Assembly: GCF_001552475.1 (NCBI RefSeq)
Contig: NZ_BCRG01000010.1
Coordinates: 1-64,000, forward strand
From: Microbacterium oleivorans NBRC 103075
GTDB lineage: Bacteria > Actinomycetota > Actinomycetes > Actinomycetales > Microbacteriaceae
Reading direction: 5' to 3'
Length of the DNA: 64,000 bases
Made by a program: the position numbers and the translations under genes. Each line of letters starts with the position of its first letter. The stretch's first letter is position 1. Below the pieces are notes generated by a model. It saw only the letters and a list, made by a program, of their open reading frames with translations, did not search any database and was not told where the DNA came from. Positions 28,073 through 36,659 of the stretch are shown piece after piece.

Positions 28073-29062
28073 ATGGTGAGCCTGACTGCCGACATGAGTC
28101 CGCTGCATCCCGACCGAAACCTCGCGCTGGAGCTCGTCCGCGCGACGGAGGCGGCCGCGATCCGATCCGTCCCCTTCATCGGGCGGGGGAAGAAAGAGCT
28201 TGCCGACGGAGCGGCGGTCGATGCGATGCGGGCGTTCCTCACGACCGTGAACTTCGACGGCGTGATCGTCATCGGCGAGGGCGAGAAGGACAACGCTCCG
28301 ATGCTGTTCAACGGCGAGCGCGTCGGCACGGGGCGCGGTCCGCAGTGCGACATCGCTGTGGACCCCATCGACGGCACGACCCTCACCGCGGAAGGGCGCA
28401 ACAACGCGCTCTCGGTGATCGCTGTCGCAGATCGGGGGGCGATGCTCGACGCATCCACCGTCTTCTACATGGACAAGATCGTGACGGGGCCGGAGGGTGT
28501 CGGCGTCGTCGACATCCGTCTTCCCATCGCGGAGAACATCACGCGCCTCGCGAGGGCCCTCGACAAGCCCGTGGACGAGCTCGTCGTCTCGGTCCTGAAC
28601 CGTCCGCGGCACGCGAAGCTCATCGAGGAGATCCGGGACGCGGGCGCGGGTACCCGTCTGATGAGCGACGGCGATGTCGCCGGGGGTATCAACGCGGCCC
28701 GACACAATGCACGCACCGACATGTGCGTGGGCGTCGGCGGCAGCCCCGAGGGCATCGTCACCGCCTGCGCGATCAAGGCGCTCGGCGGGCACATCCAGGG
28801 GCGGTTGTGGGCGCGCGACGACGACGAGAAGCAGCGCGGGATCGATGCGGGTCTGAAACTGGACGACCACGTCTACGAAGCCGACGATCTCGTCCGCGGG
28901 AGCAACACGCTCTTCGTCGCGACGGGCGTCACCAACGGCGAACTCGTGGGTGGCGTGCGACGCGCCGGAGACTTCGTCTACACGGAGAGTGTCGTCCTGC
29001 GCGGCGCCTCGGGGACGCTTCGGCGCATCTCTTCGGAGCACCTGACGTCGAAGTGGCTGTGA
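28073..29062 (+). CDS. glpX: Fructose-1,6-bisphosphatase, class II
   Basis: A gluconeogenic phosphatase of the GlpX family, 329 residues, metal dependent. Metal-binding motifs are VIVIGEGEKDNAPML and IAVDPIDGTTLTAEGRNNA; substrate contacts lie in LMSDGDVAGGI and GVGGSPEGIVTACAIKALGG. It is the only fructose-bisphosphatase type in many actinobacteria (Rv1099c). The ATG at 28073 is set by the TAGGCT box. It is divergent from the aldolase, which suits shared control of lower glycolysis and gluconeogenesis, though no common operator is visible. Confidence 0.97.
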   Translation: MVSLTADMSPLHPDRNLALELVRATEAAAIRSVPFIGRGKKELADGAAVDAMRAFLTTVNFDGVIVIGEGEKDNAPMLFNGERVGTGRGPQCDIAVDPIDGTTLTAEGRNNALSVIAVADRGAMLDASTVFYMDKIVTGPEGVGVVDIRLPIAENITRLARALDKPVDELVVSVLNRPRHAKLIEEIRDAGAGTRLMSDGDVAGGINAARHNARTDMCVGVGGSPEGIVTACAIKALGGHIQGRLWARDDDEKQRGIDAGLKLDDHVYEADDLVRGSNTLFVATGVTNGELVGGVRRAGDFVYTESVVLRGASGTLRRISSEHLTSKWL

Positions 29063-29195
29063 CGGTCGTCTGACCAATCCGGGCCCGGGGACACGCGCGG
29101 AAGGCGCCAACCCAGGATCACGGGCGACCCCTCTGGCACAATGGGCCGTGGTGTCAGCGATCCCCGGCACTCGCCACCGCCCCCCAGGAGTCTCC

Positions 29196-29477
29196 ATGTC
29201 CACCGCATCAAGCGATCCGCGTACGGGTCAGCTTTCGCTCACTGGTCACCTGCCTGTCACACCGACGGGGCAGATCCCGATCGTGGGTCAGACGGCCACG
29301 GGGCCTCGTCCTGTCACGGCTCAGATCCCCGTGATCGACGACCCCGCGCGTCGGCCCGACGTGCTCCTGCGGCGACGGATGCCTCCCGGCCACGAGGTCA
29401 ACGCATGGTGGCTGATCGGCGCGTTCGTCGCCGTGTCGCTCGGCGTCGTCGGCCTCATGACGTTCTTCCCCTCCTGA
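29196..29477 (+). CDS. Small single-span membrane protein
   Basis: A 93-residue protein with a Thr/Pro/Gly-rich N-terminal region carrying three near-repeats of the TGQ-x-P type (GQLSLTGHLPVTPTGQIPIV), a basic segment, and one C-terminal transmembrane helix (about 72-92, WWLIGAFVAVSLGVVGLMTFF). AGGAG lies 5 bases before the ATG at 29196. A CACAAT box at 29136-29141 would instead give a leaderless GTG start at 29148. The function is unknown. Its last 23 bases overlap the converging rmuC gene. Confidence 0.7.
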   Translation: MSTASSDPRTGQLSLTGHLPVTPTGQIPIVGQTATGPRPVTAQIPVIDDPARRPDVLLRRRMPPGHEVNAWWLIGAFVAVSLGVVGLMTFFPS

Positions 29478-30744
29478 CCCGCTCCTCTTCAGAGAGGCGC
29501 TCGCGCAGTTCGCCGAGGTCGGCGGAGTGGTCGAGATCGTCCAGCAGCTCGGGCGCCGTGAGGCGACGCGTGGTGGATTCGATCGGCGAAGGCGTCGAAA
29601 GCGTGTCGAGCTGGGTGTCATCGATACCGGGGAAGCGTCGCGCGCTGACGAGCACGCGGGTCTCGAGCGAACCGGCGAATCGGTTGTAGCTGTCGACCGT
29701 CCGCTCGATGGCGCGGCGGAGGTCGTCCGCGTGACCGGCGAGAGAGCCCAAGCGGTGGTAGAGCTCGTTGCCGAGATCGAACAACCTGCGGGCTTCGGTG
29801 GACACGTCCTGCTGCGTCCAGGTGTAGGCCACCGTCTTCAGCACCGCCCAGAGGTTCACAGGCGACGCGAGAGCCACCCGCTGGCCGAAGGCGTACTCGA
29901 GCAGTGACGGGTCCTCTTCGAGAGCGGCCGCAAGCAGAGACTCGCTGGGGATGAAGCAGACCACGAACTCGGGGCTCGACGGCATCCCCGCCCAGTAGCG
30001 TTTCTTCGCCAGCGCATCGATGTGCGTACGCACCGCGGCGACGTGCTTCGCCAGAAGGCGAGATCGACGAGCGCCTTCCTCTCCGACAGCGGTGACGGGG
30101 ATCGCGCTCGCTTCGAGGTAGGCGTCGAACGGGGCCTTGGCATCGACAGCCAGCGCCTTCTCCCCGGGCAGACGCACGATCAGGTCGGGGCGTCCGCCGC
30201 CCGCATCCGAGGTGATGGATGCCTGCGTGTCGAAATCGACGTAGCGGAGGAGGCCCGCGGATTCGACGATCCGCCGCAGTTGCGTCTCGCCCCAGACCCC
30301 TCGCGTCCCGTTCGAGCGGAGGGCACCGGCGAGCGACTCCGTCGTGGCGCGCAGCGTCTCGTCGGACTCCTGTGAACGACGCAATTGCTCGGCGAGGGAG
30401 CCGAACTGCTCCTGACGGTCGCGCTCGAGGTGGTCCACCTTCTGCTGCATCGCGGCCAGGGTCTCCTGGACCGGTGCCAGCGCCCGGAGCACCGTCTGCT
30501 CGCGCCGTTCCCGCTCGTCGCGAGCAGCCTGCTCGGCGTGGACCCGGCTCGTCACCTCGCGGTGCAGAGCCCGCTGCTGGTCGAGCTGCGCCTGCAGGGC
30601 GTCACGCGCGGCCTCTGCGGCTGATGCCCGCGCCAGCAGGTCGCTGCGGCGGTTGGCTTCGCGCGTGGTGACGAGCGCGCCGGCCGCGAGGGCGCCGGCG
30701 ACGAGGCAGACCAGGGCGAGCGCAGTGACGAAGGTGGCATCCAT
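29455..30744 (-). CDS. rmuC: DNA recombination protein RmuC
   Basis: A 429-residue protein of the RmuC family. An N-terminal transmembrane helix (about 5-25) is followed by a long coiled coil (about 30-150) and the RmuC nuclease-like domain (about 155-400), with GTRGVWGETQLRRIVESAGL, RPDLIVRLPGEKALAVDAKAPFDAYL and EFVVCFIPSESLLAAAL. The PD-(D/E)xK-type core DxxV...VDAKAP is intact. RmuC limits rearrangements at inverted repeats in E. coli; its exact action is not settled. Confidence 0.95.
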   Translation of the reverse strand: MDATFVTALALVCLVAGALAAGALVTTREANRRSDLLARASAAEAARDALQAQLDQQRALHREVTSRVHAEQAARDERERREQTVLRALAPVQETLAAMQQKVDHLERDRQEQFGSLAEQLRRSQESDETLRATTESLAGALRSNGTRGVWGETQLRRIVESAGLLRYVDFDTQASITSDAGGGRPDLIVRLPGEKALAVDAKAPFDAYLEASAIPVTAVGEEGARRSRLLAKHVAAVRTHIDALAKKRYWAGMPSSPEFVVCFIPSESLLAAALEEDPSLLEYAFGQRVALASPVNLWAVLKTVAYTWTQQDVSTEARRLFDLGNELYHRLGSLAGHADDLRRAIERTVDSYNRFAGSLETRVLVSARRFPGIDDTQLDTLSTPSPIESTTRRLTAPELLDDLDHSADLGELRERLSEEERVRRGRTS

Positions 30745-30801
30745 GCCCTCATCGTGCCCGAGCCCTCCGACATCGGCGGGCGCCGCGCGGCGGCGACGCG
30801 C

Positions 30802-31392
30802 TCAGGCGGCGGAGGCGGGGACGGGCTGGGGGATCTGCGGGATGCGAACGCCGAGCAGCATCGCCAACTCGACGAGGTCACCCGCGCCGGCGCGTGCTGC
30901 CGCGTCGATGACGATCTGCGCGCAGGCGAGCGCGTCGGCGGTCGCATCGTGGTGCGCGAAGTCGAGGTGCCCCGCGGCTGCAGCGACGAACGGCAGGCGG
31001 TACGAGGGCAGGTCGTAGGTCTTCCGGGCGACGTGCACGCTGCAGACGTAACGCGCGGACGGCGCCACGTGGCCGGTGGCCTCGCACGCGCTTCGGAGCA
31101 CTCGCATGTCAAACCCGGCGTTGTGGGCGACGAGCACATCGTCGCCCACGAAGTCGAGCAGGCGGGGGAGCTGCTCCGGCCACGTCTCGGCGGTTGCGAC
31201 ATCGGATTCACGGATGCCGTGGATGCCGACATTGATCTCGAAGAAGCGATCGTGACCGGCAGGCGGGCGGATGAGCCAGCCCTCGGAGGCGACGACACGG
31301 CCGTCCCGCACTCGCGCCAGGCCCACCGCGCAGGCGGAAGCGTTCGAGGAGTTCGCCGTTTCGAAGTCGATCGCGGTGAAGTCCAAGCCCAT
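30802..31392 (-). CDS. DnaQ-like 3'-5' exonuclease
   Basis: A 196-residue DEDDh exonuclease related to the polymerase III epsilon subunit. Exo I is FTAIDFETA (Asp9, Glu11), Exo II is LVAHNAGFDMRVL, and Exo III is HHDATADALACAQIV with His and Asp. It lacks any BRCT or helicase extension, so it is probably a stand-alone DNA or RNA trimming enzyme. The ATG at 31392 gives the normal domain start; the frame remains open upstream only as a shadow of ychF. It is divergent from ychF. Confidence 0.93.
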   Translation of the reverse strand: MGLDFTAIDFETANSSNASACAVGLARVRDGRVVASEGWLIRPPAGHDRFFEINVGIHGIRESDVATAETWPEQLPRLLDFVGDDVLVAHNAGFDMRVLRSACEATGHVAPSARYVCSVHVARKTYDLPSYRLPFVAAAAGHLDFAHHDATADALACAQIVIDAAARAGAGDLVELAMLLGVRIPQIPQPVPASAA

Positions 31393-31486
31393 GACCCCAC
31401 CCTCTCCGCCGACGGCGCCGTCGCCGCGGAGGCGCGCCGTCGCCGTTTCGACAGGCCGGGGGCGCAGCCAGGCGGCGTCCGCCGCG

Positions 31487-31492
31487 TAGAGT
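31487..31492 (+). promoter_or_regulatory. -10 box of a probable leaderless promoter for ychF
   Basis: TAGAGT lies 8 bases before the GTG at 31501. An ATG at 31495 is too close to the box to be transcribed as a start. Confidence 0.45.
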
Positions 31493-31500
31493 GGATGCCC

Positions 31501-32574
31501 GTGGCTCTCACCATCGGAATCGTCGGACTGCCCAACGTCGGCAAGTCCACCCTCTTCAACGCTCTCACCAAGAACGACGTGCTCGCGGCGAACTACCCGT
31601 TCGCGACGATCGAGCCCAACGTCGGCGTGGTGAACCTGCCCGACCCGCGGCTGGACGTTCTGGCGGAGATCTTCTCCTCGGAGCGCATCCTCCCGGCGAC
31701 CGTGTCGTTCGTCGACATCGCCGGGATCGTCCGCGGCGCGAGTGAGGGCGAGGGACTCGGCAACAAGTTCCTCGCGAACATCCGCGAGGCGGACGCCATC
31801 GCTCAGGTCGTCCGCGGCTTCGCCGACGACGACGTCGTCCACGTCGACGGGGCTGTGAACCCGAAGAACGACATGGAGACGATCAACGCCGAGCTGCAGC
31901 TCGCCGACCTCGAGACGCTCGAGAAGGCGATCGTGCGGTACGAGAAGGAAGTCCGTGGGAAAAAGCTCGACCCCGCAGTCCTCGAGGCCGCGAAGGCCGC
32001 TCAGGAGGCGCTGCAGCGCGGCGAGCTGCTCGCGGCATCCGGCATCGACCTCGCCCCCATCCGCGAGCTCGGTCTCCTCAGCGCGAAGCCGTTCATCTTC
32101 GTCTTCAACGTCGACGAGGCCGTTTTGACGGATGCCGCCCGCAAGGCGGAACTCGCCGCGCTCGTCGCGCCCGCACACGCCGTCTTCCTCGACGCGAAGA
32201 TCGAATCCGAACTCGCCGAGCTCGACCCGGAGGATGCTGCCGAGATGCTGGCCTCGACGGGCCAGGAGGAGTCTGGTCTCGACCAGCTCGCCCGTGTCGG
32301 GTTCGACACCCTCGGTCTTCAGACGTACCTGACCGCCGGCCCCAAGGAAGCGCGCGCGTGGACCATCGGCAAGGGGTGGAAGGCTCCGCAGGCCGCGGGC
32401 GTCATCCACACCGACTTCGAAAAGGGTTTCATCAAGGCGGAGGTCATCTCCTTCGAGGATCTCGTTGCCACCGGCTCGGTGCAGGAAGCGCGCGCCAAGG
32501 GCAAGGCTCGCCTCGAGGGCAAGGACTACGTCATGCAGGACGGCGACGTCGTCGAGTTCCGTTTCAACAACTGA
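31501..32574 (+). CDS. ychF: Redox-regulated ATPase YchF (Obg-related)
   Basis: A 357-residue ribosome-associated P-loop protein that hydrolyses ATP rather than GTP. G1 is [15 protein letters not shown]3 lies in [12 protein letters not shown]; and G4 is FVFNVDE, the non-canonical form that gives ATP preference. A coiled coil spans the middle, and the C-terminal TGS domain has [26 protein letters not shown] and ends at VEFRFNN. The GTG at 31501 matches both the -10 position and the family N-terminus [11 protein letters not shown]. Confidence 0.97.
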   Translation: MALTIGIVGLPNVGKSTLFNALTKNDVLAANYPFATIEPNVGVVNLPDPRLDVLAEIFSSERILPATVSFVDIAGIVRGASEGEGLGNKFLANIREADAIAQVVRGFADDDVVHVDGAVNPKNDMETINAELQLADLETLEKAIVRYEKEVRGKKLDPAVLEAAKAAQEALQRGELLAASGIDLAPIRELGLLSAKPFIFVFNVDEAVLTDAARKAELAALVAPAHAVFLDAKIESELAELDPEDAAEMLASTGQEESGLDQLARVGFDTLGLQTYLTAGPKEARAWTIGKGWKAPQAAGVIHTDFEKGFIKAEVISFEDLVATGSVQEARAKGKARLEGKDYVMQDGDVVEFRFNN

Positions 32575-32582
32575 GGATTCCC

Positions 32583-33356
32583 ATGACACAGATCCAGCGC
32601 CAGGTGTTCGACGCCGAGGCCCGTGCCATTCCGTTCATCGACGAGGGTGAGGGCCCTGCTCTCGTCCTCATCCCCGCGCAGGGGCTCGACGTCGCCTACC
32701 TCGGCGGGCTCGCGAGCATCCTCGAGGAGGAGGGCTTCCGGATCGTCCGCATCGGATCGCGGCGCTCCGGCGGCCCCGCTGCCTCGATGCACGACCTCGC
32801 GCAGGACGTCGTCGACGTGCTCGATCACCTCGGCGTCGGTTCGGCCTGGATCGGCGGTCACGCCTTCGGTGGCGCGGTCGCCCGAACCGTGGCCCTCGAT
32901 CACCCCGGTCGTGCGAGCGGCGTGCTGCTGATGGGCGTGGAAGCCACGCGGGCACTCTCGGACGATGCAGCGCGGGCTCTCCGTATCGCCTTCTCGGCAC
33001 CCGTGGACGCGCCGGACACGGACGCCGTCCGTCTGCTCGTGGGCCCCGGCATCGACGTCGCCCTGGCGTGGGACGTCTTCGCGCGCTCCCGTGACCTCGA
33101 TGTCGAGGAGCTGCAGAGCGCGGCTCTCGCGTCGACGCCCGTCACCGAGTGGGCGACTCTCGCGTCGTCGCTGCCGATCCTGATCATCCAGGGCGCTGAC
33201 GACCCCATCACCCCACCCGCCAACGGCGACGACCTGAAGGCGACCGCGGCCGATCGCGCGAGCGTCGTCCGCCTGCCCGACGCGGGGCACCTGTTCCCGA
33301 TGACGCACCCGGGTGAAACCGCGTTCCAGATCGAGGACTACCTCGGCTGGGATTGA
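32583..33356 (+). CDS. Alpha/beta-hydrolase fold protein lacking the nucleophile
   Basis: A 257-residue protein with the overall alpha/beta-hydrolase pattern: an N-terminal strand pair, an oxyanion-type loop (LIPAQGLD), a nucleophile elbow, a cap region and C-terminal acid and His regions (IIQGADDPITPP, DAGHLFPMTHPGE). In the elbow GGHAFGG, Ala94 replaces the expected Ser, Asp or Cys. The rest of the triad is present. It may have lost hydrolysis, or bind a ligand without cutting it. It starts 8 bases after ychF and is probably co-transcribed. Confidence 0.85.
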   Translation: MTQIQRQVFDAEARAIPFIDEGEGPALVLIPAQGLDVAYLGGLASILEEEGFRIVRIGSRRSGGPAASMHDLAQDVVDVLDHLGVGSAWIGGHAFGGAVARTVALDHPGRASGVLLMGVEATRALSDDAARALRIAFSAPVDAPDTDAVRLLVGPGIDVALAWDVFARSRDLDVEELQSAALASTPVTEWATLASSLPILIIQGADDPITPPANGDDLKATAADRASVVRLPDAGHLFPMTHPGETAFQIEDYLGWD

Positions 33357-33369
33357 CCGTTCTCCGGCG

Positions 33370-34302
33370 TCAGCGCCGAAGGGTCTCATGGGGGAGTTCA
33401 CCGAATTCCGTCCGATAATGCTGCGCGAACCTCGGCAGGTGGGCGAAGCCCCAGCGCCGGGCGATCTCGGCGACCGTCGTGCCGTCGGCATCCGCTTTCT
33501 GGAGGTCGCGGTGCACGGCTGCGAGCCGCGCCGTGCGGACGTACGAGGCCGGCGTCACGCCGAGCGTCCGCTGGAACGCGCTCTGGAGGCCCCGCACGCT
33601 GAGCCGCGCCGCTGCGGCGATGTCTGCGACGCTCAGCGGTTCGCCGAGGTGGTCGTCGACGAAGTCGGTCGCCCGCGCGACGGCGGCAGAGCCGCCGACG
33701 GCGTCGGCTGTTTCGGCTTCGATGCCGAAGGTGCTGACCGTCGCGGCGAAGACGGCGTCCACGGCCGCTTGCCGGATGAGGTCGTTGCGGAGGAGCGTGT
33801 CGTCGTCGAAGATTCGGCCGACGTGGGCGATCGTCGATTCCCAGTGGTCCTGGAGATCACGCGACAGTGCACCCGAGTGGGGGAACCGCCCGGTGGCGGT
33901 GAGATCCCTCCCCGTGAACATTCCGAGCGCGGCGAGGTCGAGGCCGATCGCGTCGGCCTCGACGGTCGATGACCACGTCTCCGCGGAGCCGGGTGTAAGC
34001 AGGAACGGGGCGCTGACATCGAGGGGGGAATCGTTGCACCGCGCCCGGACACCACCGCTGCTGATGCGTCCCACCGCGACGTATCCCGAGACGTCGACGT
34101 GCGCGTGCAGGAAGCCCGTGGTCCGCAGGCGCGTCAGCCGCAGCCGCTCGTCGCCGAGGGTCCGCTGATACAGCGAAAAAGCGGAGTCAGCCTCGCGGAT
34201 GGTCACGCCTGAGGCGACCTGCCGCAGCACATCCCCGGCGGAATCGATGTCGAACGCCTCTCGCGTCGTGTCGAGGACGGGAGACGCGTTGTCAACGGCC
34301 AT
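33370..34302 (-). CDS. AraC family regulator (1)
   Basis: A 310-residue transcription factor. The N-terminal part (1-195) is a cupin-like sensing domain of the AraC-binding-domain 14 kind (VSGYVAVGRISSGG, SPLDVSAPFLLTPGSAETW). The C-terminal AraC domain (about 205-308) has two helix-turn-helices: LSVADIAAAARLSVRGLQSAFQ and TVAEIARRWGFAHLPRFAQHYRTEFGELP, a good match to the AraC signature. It is next to a DUF7882 gene and a second AraC gene; the target is unknown. Confidence 0.92.
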   Translation of the reverse strand: MAVDNASPVLDTTREAFDIDSAGDVLRQVASGVTIREADSAFSLYQRTLGDERLRLTRLRTTGFLHAHVDVSGYVAVGRISSGGVRARCNDSPLDVSAPFLLTPGSAETWSSTVEADAIGLDLAALGMFTGRDLTATGRFPHSGALSRDLQDHWESTIAHVGRIFDDDTLLRNDLIRQAAVDAVFAATVSTFGIEAETADAVGGSAAVARATDFVDDHLGEPLSVADIAAAARLSVRGLQSAFQRTLGVTPASYVRTARLAAVHRDLQKADADGTTVAEIARRWGFAHLPRFAQHYRTEFGELPHETLRR

Positions 34303-34319
34303 GCCTCATCTTCCCCGAC

Positions 34320-34652
34320 TCACTCCACGGTTTCGCTGGATGAGCGTGCACCGGTGGCCTGCGGCTCTGGGACGACGTACAGCCCCGTGGGCGAGTTCGC
34401 GACATGGCTCAGAGCATCCAGCCAGGCCGGGTTGAGCGACGGCTGGCGACTGCCGAAGTACTGCCAGTTCAGATCGGCGCCGGGATGCAGCCAGACGACC
34501 TGCCGGCCATCGCCGATGCTCTGGTCGTTGCGCCACATGAACGTGAAAGCCTCGCCGCGACGGAGCTTCGTCGTGATCACCAATTGCAGATGCGCAAGCA
34601 GCCGATCTTCGAAATCGGTTCGGATGCGGTCGTTGTAGATGAACTTGCCCAC
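34320..34652 (-). CDS. DUF7882 family protein
   Basis: A 110-residue protein beginning GKFIYNDR, then FEDRLLAHLQLVITTKLRRGEAFTF and SIGDGRQVVWLHPGADLNWQYFGSRQPSLNPAWLDAL. I recognise this as a small family common in Microbacteriaceae, now called DUF7882 and sometimes mislabelled as ATP-dependent DNA ligase; nothing resembling ligase catalysis is present. The GTG start follows GAGAGGA. A CATAAT box (34680-34685, minus strand) lies about 27 bases upstream. It sits between two AraC genes, 17 bases after the start of the first. Confidence 0.8.
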   Translation of the reverse strand: MGKFIYNDRIRTDFEDRLLAHLQLVITTKLRRGEAFTFMWRNDQSIGDGRQVVWLHPGADLNWQYFGSRQPSLNPAWLDALSHVANSPTGLYVVPEPQATGARSSSETVE

Positions 34653-34679
34653 AAGGTCCTCTCGTCGTTCGTAATATCC

Positions 34680-34715
34680 ATTATGCGCAGAACATCCGGA
34701 ATGCGCATGATGCGC
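34680..34715. promoter_or_regulatory. Operator-like repeats between the DUF7882 gene and AraC gene 2
   Basis: ATGCGCA occurs at 34683-34689 and again at 34701-34707. The second copy forms the palindrome GCGCAT-g-ATGCGC (34703-34715). The first copy overlaps the CATAAT -10 box of the DUF7882 gene. Spaced direct and inverted half-sites of this kind suit an AraC-type regulator. Binding is inferred. Confidence 0.45.
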
Positions 34716-34788
34716 GCGGGGGCGCGCGGCATGATGGAAGCGGAGAGGGACTGTCGGTTGTGTCCCGGGTGCGGGAGAAGGAGTCAGG

Positions 34789-35712
34789 GTGCCAGTTGTT
34801 CGCGAGCACTTCAGGTCTGATGACGTCAGCGAAGCGGAGACCTATATTCACCGCAGCTACGGCAGGGTGGAGCTCGATGCCCAGGACCTCGTGTTCGAGG
34901 AGTCGAGCGTCGGCGATGAGCGGTTCGGTCTGCGTCGCCTGGACATCCGGGGTGGCTACAGCGCCGAGTGCGATCTCGACGCCGTCATCGTCGTCCACAG
35001 CGATGCGCAGTACGAGTGGGAGATCGACGGCGAACGGGGGGATGCCGCGGAACCGGTGCTCTTCCAGCCCGGATACACCCTGGCCTGTCGTCTGGAGGAC
35101 ACCCGCGTCCGAGTCGTCGCACTCCCGTTGGGGGCGTTGACCGAGCTGGCTCGTACGGTCTACAACGACGAGACACTCGCGGTCCGCTTCGACGGCGGCA
35201 GAGCCGTCGACCCGGCGCTCCTCCGGGCATGGCGGTCGGCGTCCACGCTTGCCTTCACCGCGGAGGAGTCCCTCGACAACGATCTGGCACGGGCGTCGCT
35301 GTTCCGCTCGATTGCCGTGTCGACCCTGGAGGCTTTCCCACTCCTGGGCGATAGGCGCGAGCGCGCCGAGACGGTCGCCCAGCAGCAGCGGGCCTACCGG
35401 AGCGCCGTCTCGTTCTTCGAACAGAACGCGTCGCTGCCCATCACCGTCGACGACGCGGCCGCAGCAGCGGGCGTGGGGAGCGCCGCTCTCCGCCGCGCCT
35501 TCCTTGCGCACTCGGCAGCAGGTCGCACACCCCTCCAGCACCTGACGGCTGTTCGACTGGACGCCGCCCGCGCCGACATCGTCGCGACCGCGATCGGTTC
35601 GCTCGACGATCTCGGAGAGATCGCCTCCCGGTGGGGATTCACGGTGTCGTCCCTGACGCGGCAGCACCTCGACGTGTACGGCATCCGGCCGCAGGAGCTG
35701 CTGGGCCTCTGA
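34789..35712 (+). CDS. AraC family regulator (2)
   Basis: A 307-residue transcription factor. The N-terminal sensing domain (1-190) is of the same AraC-binding-domain-14-like kind as its neighbour but only distantly similar in sequence. The DNA-binding part (about 205-305) has ITVDDAAAAAGVGSAALRRAFLAHS and LDDLGEIASRWGFTVSSLTRQHLDVYGIRPQEL. The GTG at 34789 has only a weak binding site (CAGGG). It is divergent from the DUF7882 gene and probably controls it, itself, or both. Confidence 0.9.
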   Translation: MPVVREHFRSDDVSEAETYIHRSYGRVELDAQDLVFEESSVGDERFGLRRLDIRGGYSAECDLDAVIVVHSDAQYEWEIDGERGDAAEPVLFQPGYTLACRLEDTRVRVVALPLGALTELARTVYNDETLAVRFDGGRAVDPALLRAWRSASTLAFTAEESLDNDLARASLFRSIAVSTLEAFPLLGDRRERAETVAQQQRAYRSAVSFFEQNASLPITVDDAAAAAGVGSAALRRAFLAHSAAGRTPLQHLTAVRLDAARADIVATAIGSLDDLGEIASRWGFTVSSLTRQHLDVYGIRPQELLGL

Positions 35713-35724
35713 CCTGCTCGCGGT

Positions 35725-35913
35725 TCAGCCGGTCTCGGCCTCGGGTTGCCCCTGCCCGGGGCCTGGCCGGAAGAGCGCGTCGTCCGCGATGTCGACGCGG
35801 GTCACGCCCTCATGCTCGGTGACGACGTAGTGGGATTCGGCGGAGGGAGCACCTCGATCCTCCGGACCTTCGATCTCCCCTGCATCTGCGGGGGAGTCAC
35901 CCTGCTCGGCCAT
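35725..35913 (-). CDS. Small acidic hypothetical protein
   Basis: A 62-residue soluble protein rich in Glu, Asp and Pro, with a central motif SHYVVTEHEGVTRVDIADDALFRPGPGQG. It has no membrane segment. AAAGGAG lies 5 bases before the ATG at 35913, which supports it as a real gene; the longer frame upstream is a shadow. It converges on AraC gene 2, with 12 bases between stops. The function is unknown. Confidence 0.65.
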   Translation of the reverse strand: MAEQGDSPADAGEIEGPEDRGAPSAESHYVVTEHEGVTRVDIADDALFRPGPGQGQPEAETG

Positions 35914-36062
35914 CTCGGCTCCTTTGCTGTGGTCCTTCGGTCGCTTTGCTGCGGCCAGCGTATGCGCGGGTTCCGCCCGAAGCGGCGGGGCTTGCTGTCG
36001 AGGGAACCGGTCGCTAGGTTCCGGCGCAGCCGACCCATAACGAGCGATGGCAAGGTGGAGGT

Positions 36063-36629
36063 ATGACTGCTGCGCTGCTCCGCTCGACCCGCCTCCGCTC
36101 CGCGCTGTCCCGCATTGCGATCGTCTCCGCGGGGATCGCAGCATTGCTGGTGCTCGGAGTGTCGGCGCCGGCCTCAGCGCACGACGAGCTGCTCGGCAGC
36201 ACGCCGTCGGCCGATGAGAAGCTCGCCAGCTCGCCGGCATCCGTCGTTCTGACGTACTCGGCCGCGATCATGCCCGAGGGCGCGAAGGTTGTGGTGTGGG
36301 ACGCCGACGGCAAAGACTGGACCTCGGGTGACCCGGTCATCGACACGAACACGCTGACCGTGCCCCTCGACTCGAGCATGCCGGATGCCGGCTACCTCGT
36401 GGAATGGCGCGTGGTCTCGAGCGACGGCCACCCGATCAGCGGCAAGATCCCCTTCGCGATCGGGGACGCCGCGCCCCTGCAATCGGTGACGTCAGCGCCC
36501 GAGGCGACCGACGATGCGTCATCCGTCGTGCCTCTCGTCGTCGGCGGCATCGTGATTGTGGTCGTCGTCGTCGCGGTGATCGCCGTCGTCGTGGTGCGGC
36601 GACGCGCGACGCCCCCCACACGCGACTGA
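36063..36629 (+). CDS. CopC-domain membrane-anchored protein
   Basis: A 188-residue exported protein. The signal peptide (about 1-39) ends ASA, so mature His1 is in AHDELLGSTPSADEKL, the usual Cu(II)-binding N-terminus of CopC. The second conserved His region is VSSDGHPISGKIPFAIG. A C-terminal transmembrane helix (about 155-180) and short basic tail anchor it. It probably binds copper outside the membrane. The usual partner CopD is not adjacent, so the link to copper uptake is inferred from the domain alone. Confidence 0.9.
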   Translation: MTAALLRSTRLRSALSRIAIVSAGIAALLVLGVSAPASAHDELLGSTPSADEKLASSPASVVLTYSAAIMPEGAKVVVWDADGKDWTSGDPVIDTNTLTVPLDSSMPDAGYLVEWRVVSSDGHPISGKIPFAIGDAAPLQSVTSAPEATDDASSVVPLVVGGIVIVVVVVAVIAVVVVRRRATPPTRD

Positions 36630-36659
36630 GTCACGGCGGAGGGCGTCGGGTGCCGGCGC

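Noticed and set aside
34320..34652. ATP-dependent DNA ligase label for the small protein between the AraC genes
   Set aside because: At 110 residues with no KxDG motif it cannot be a ligase; DUF7882 fits better.
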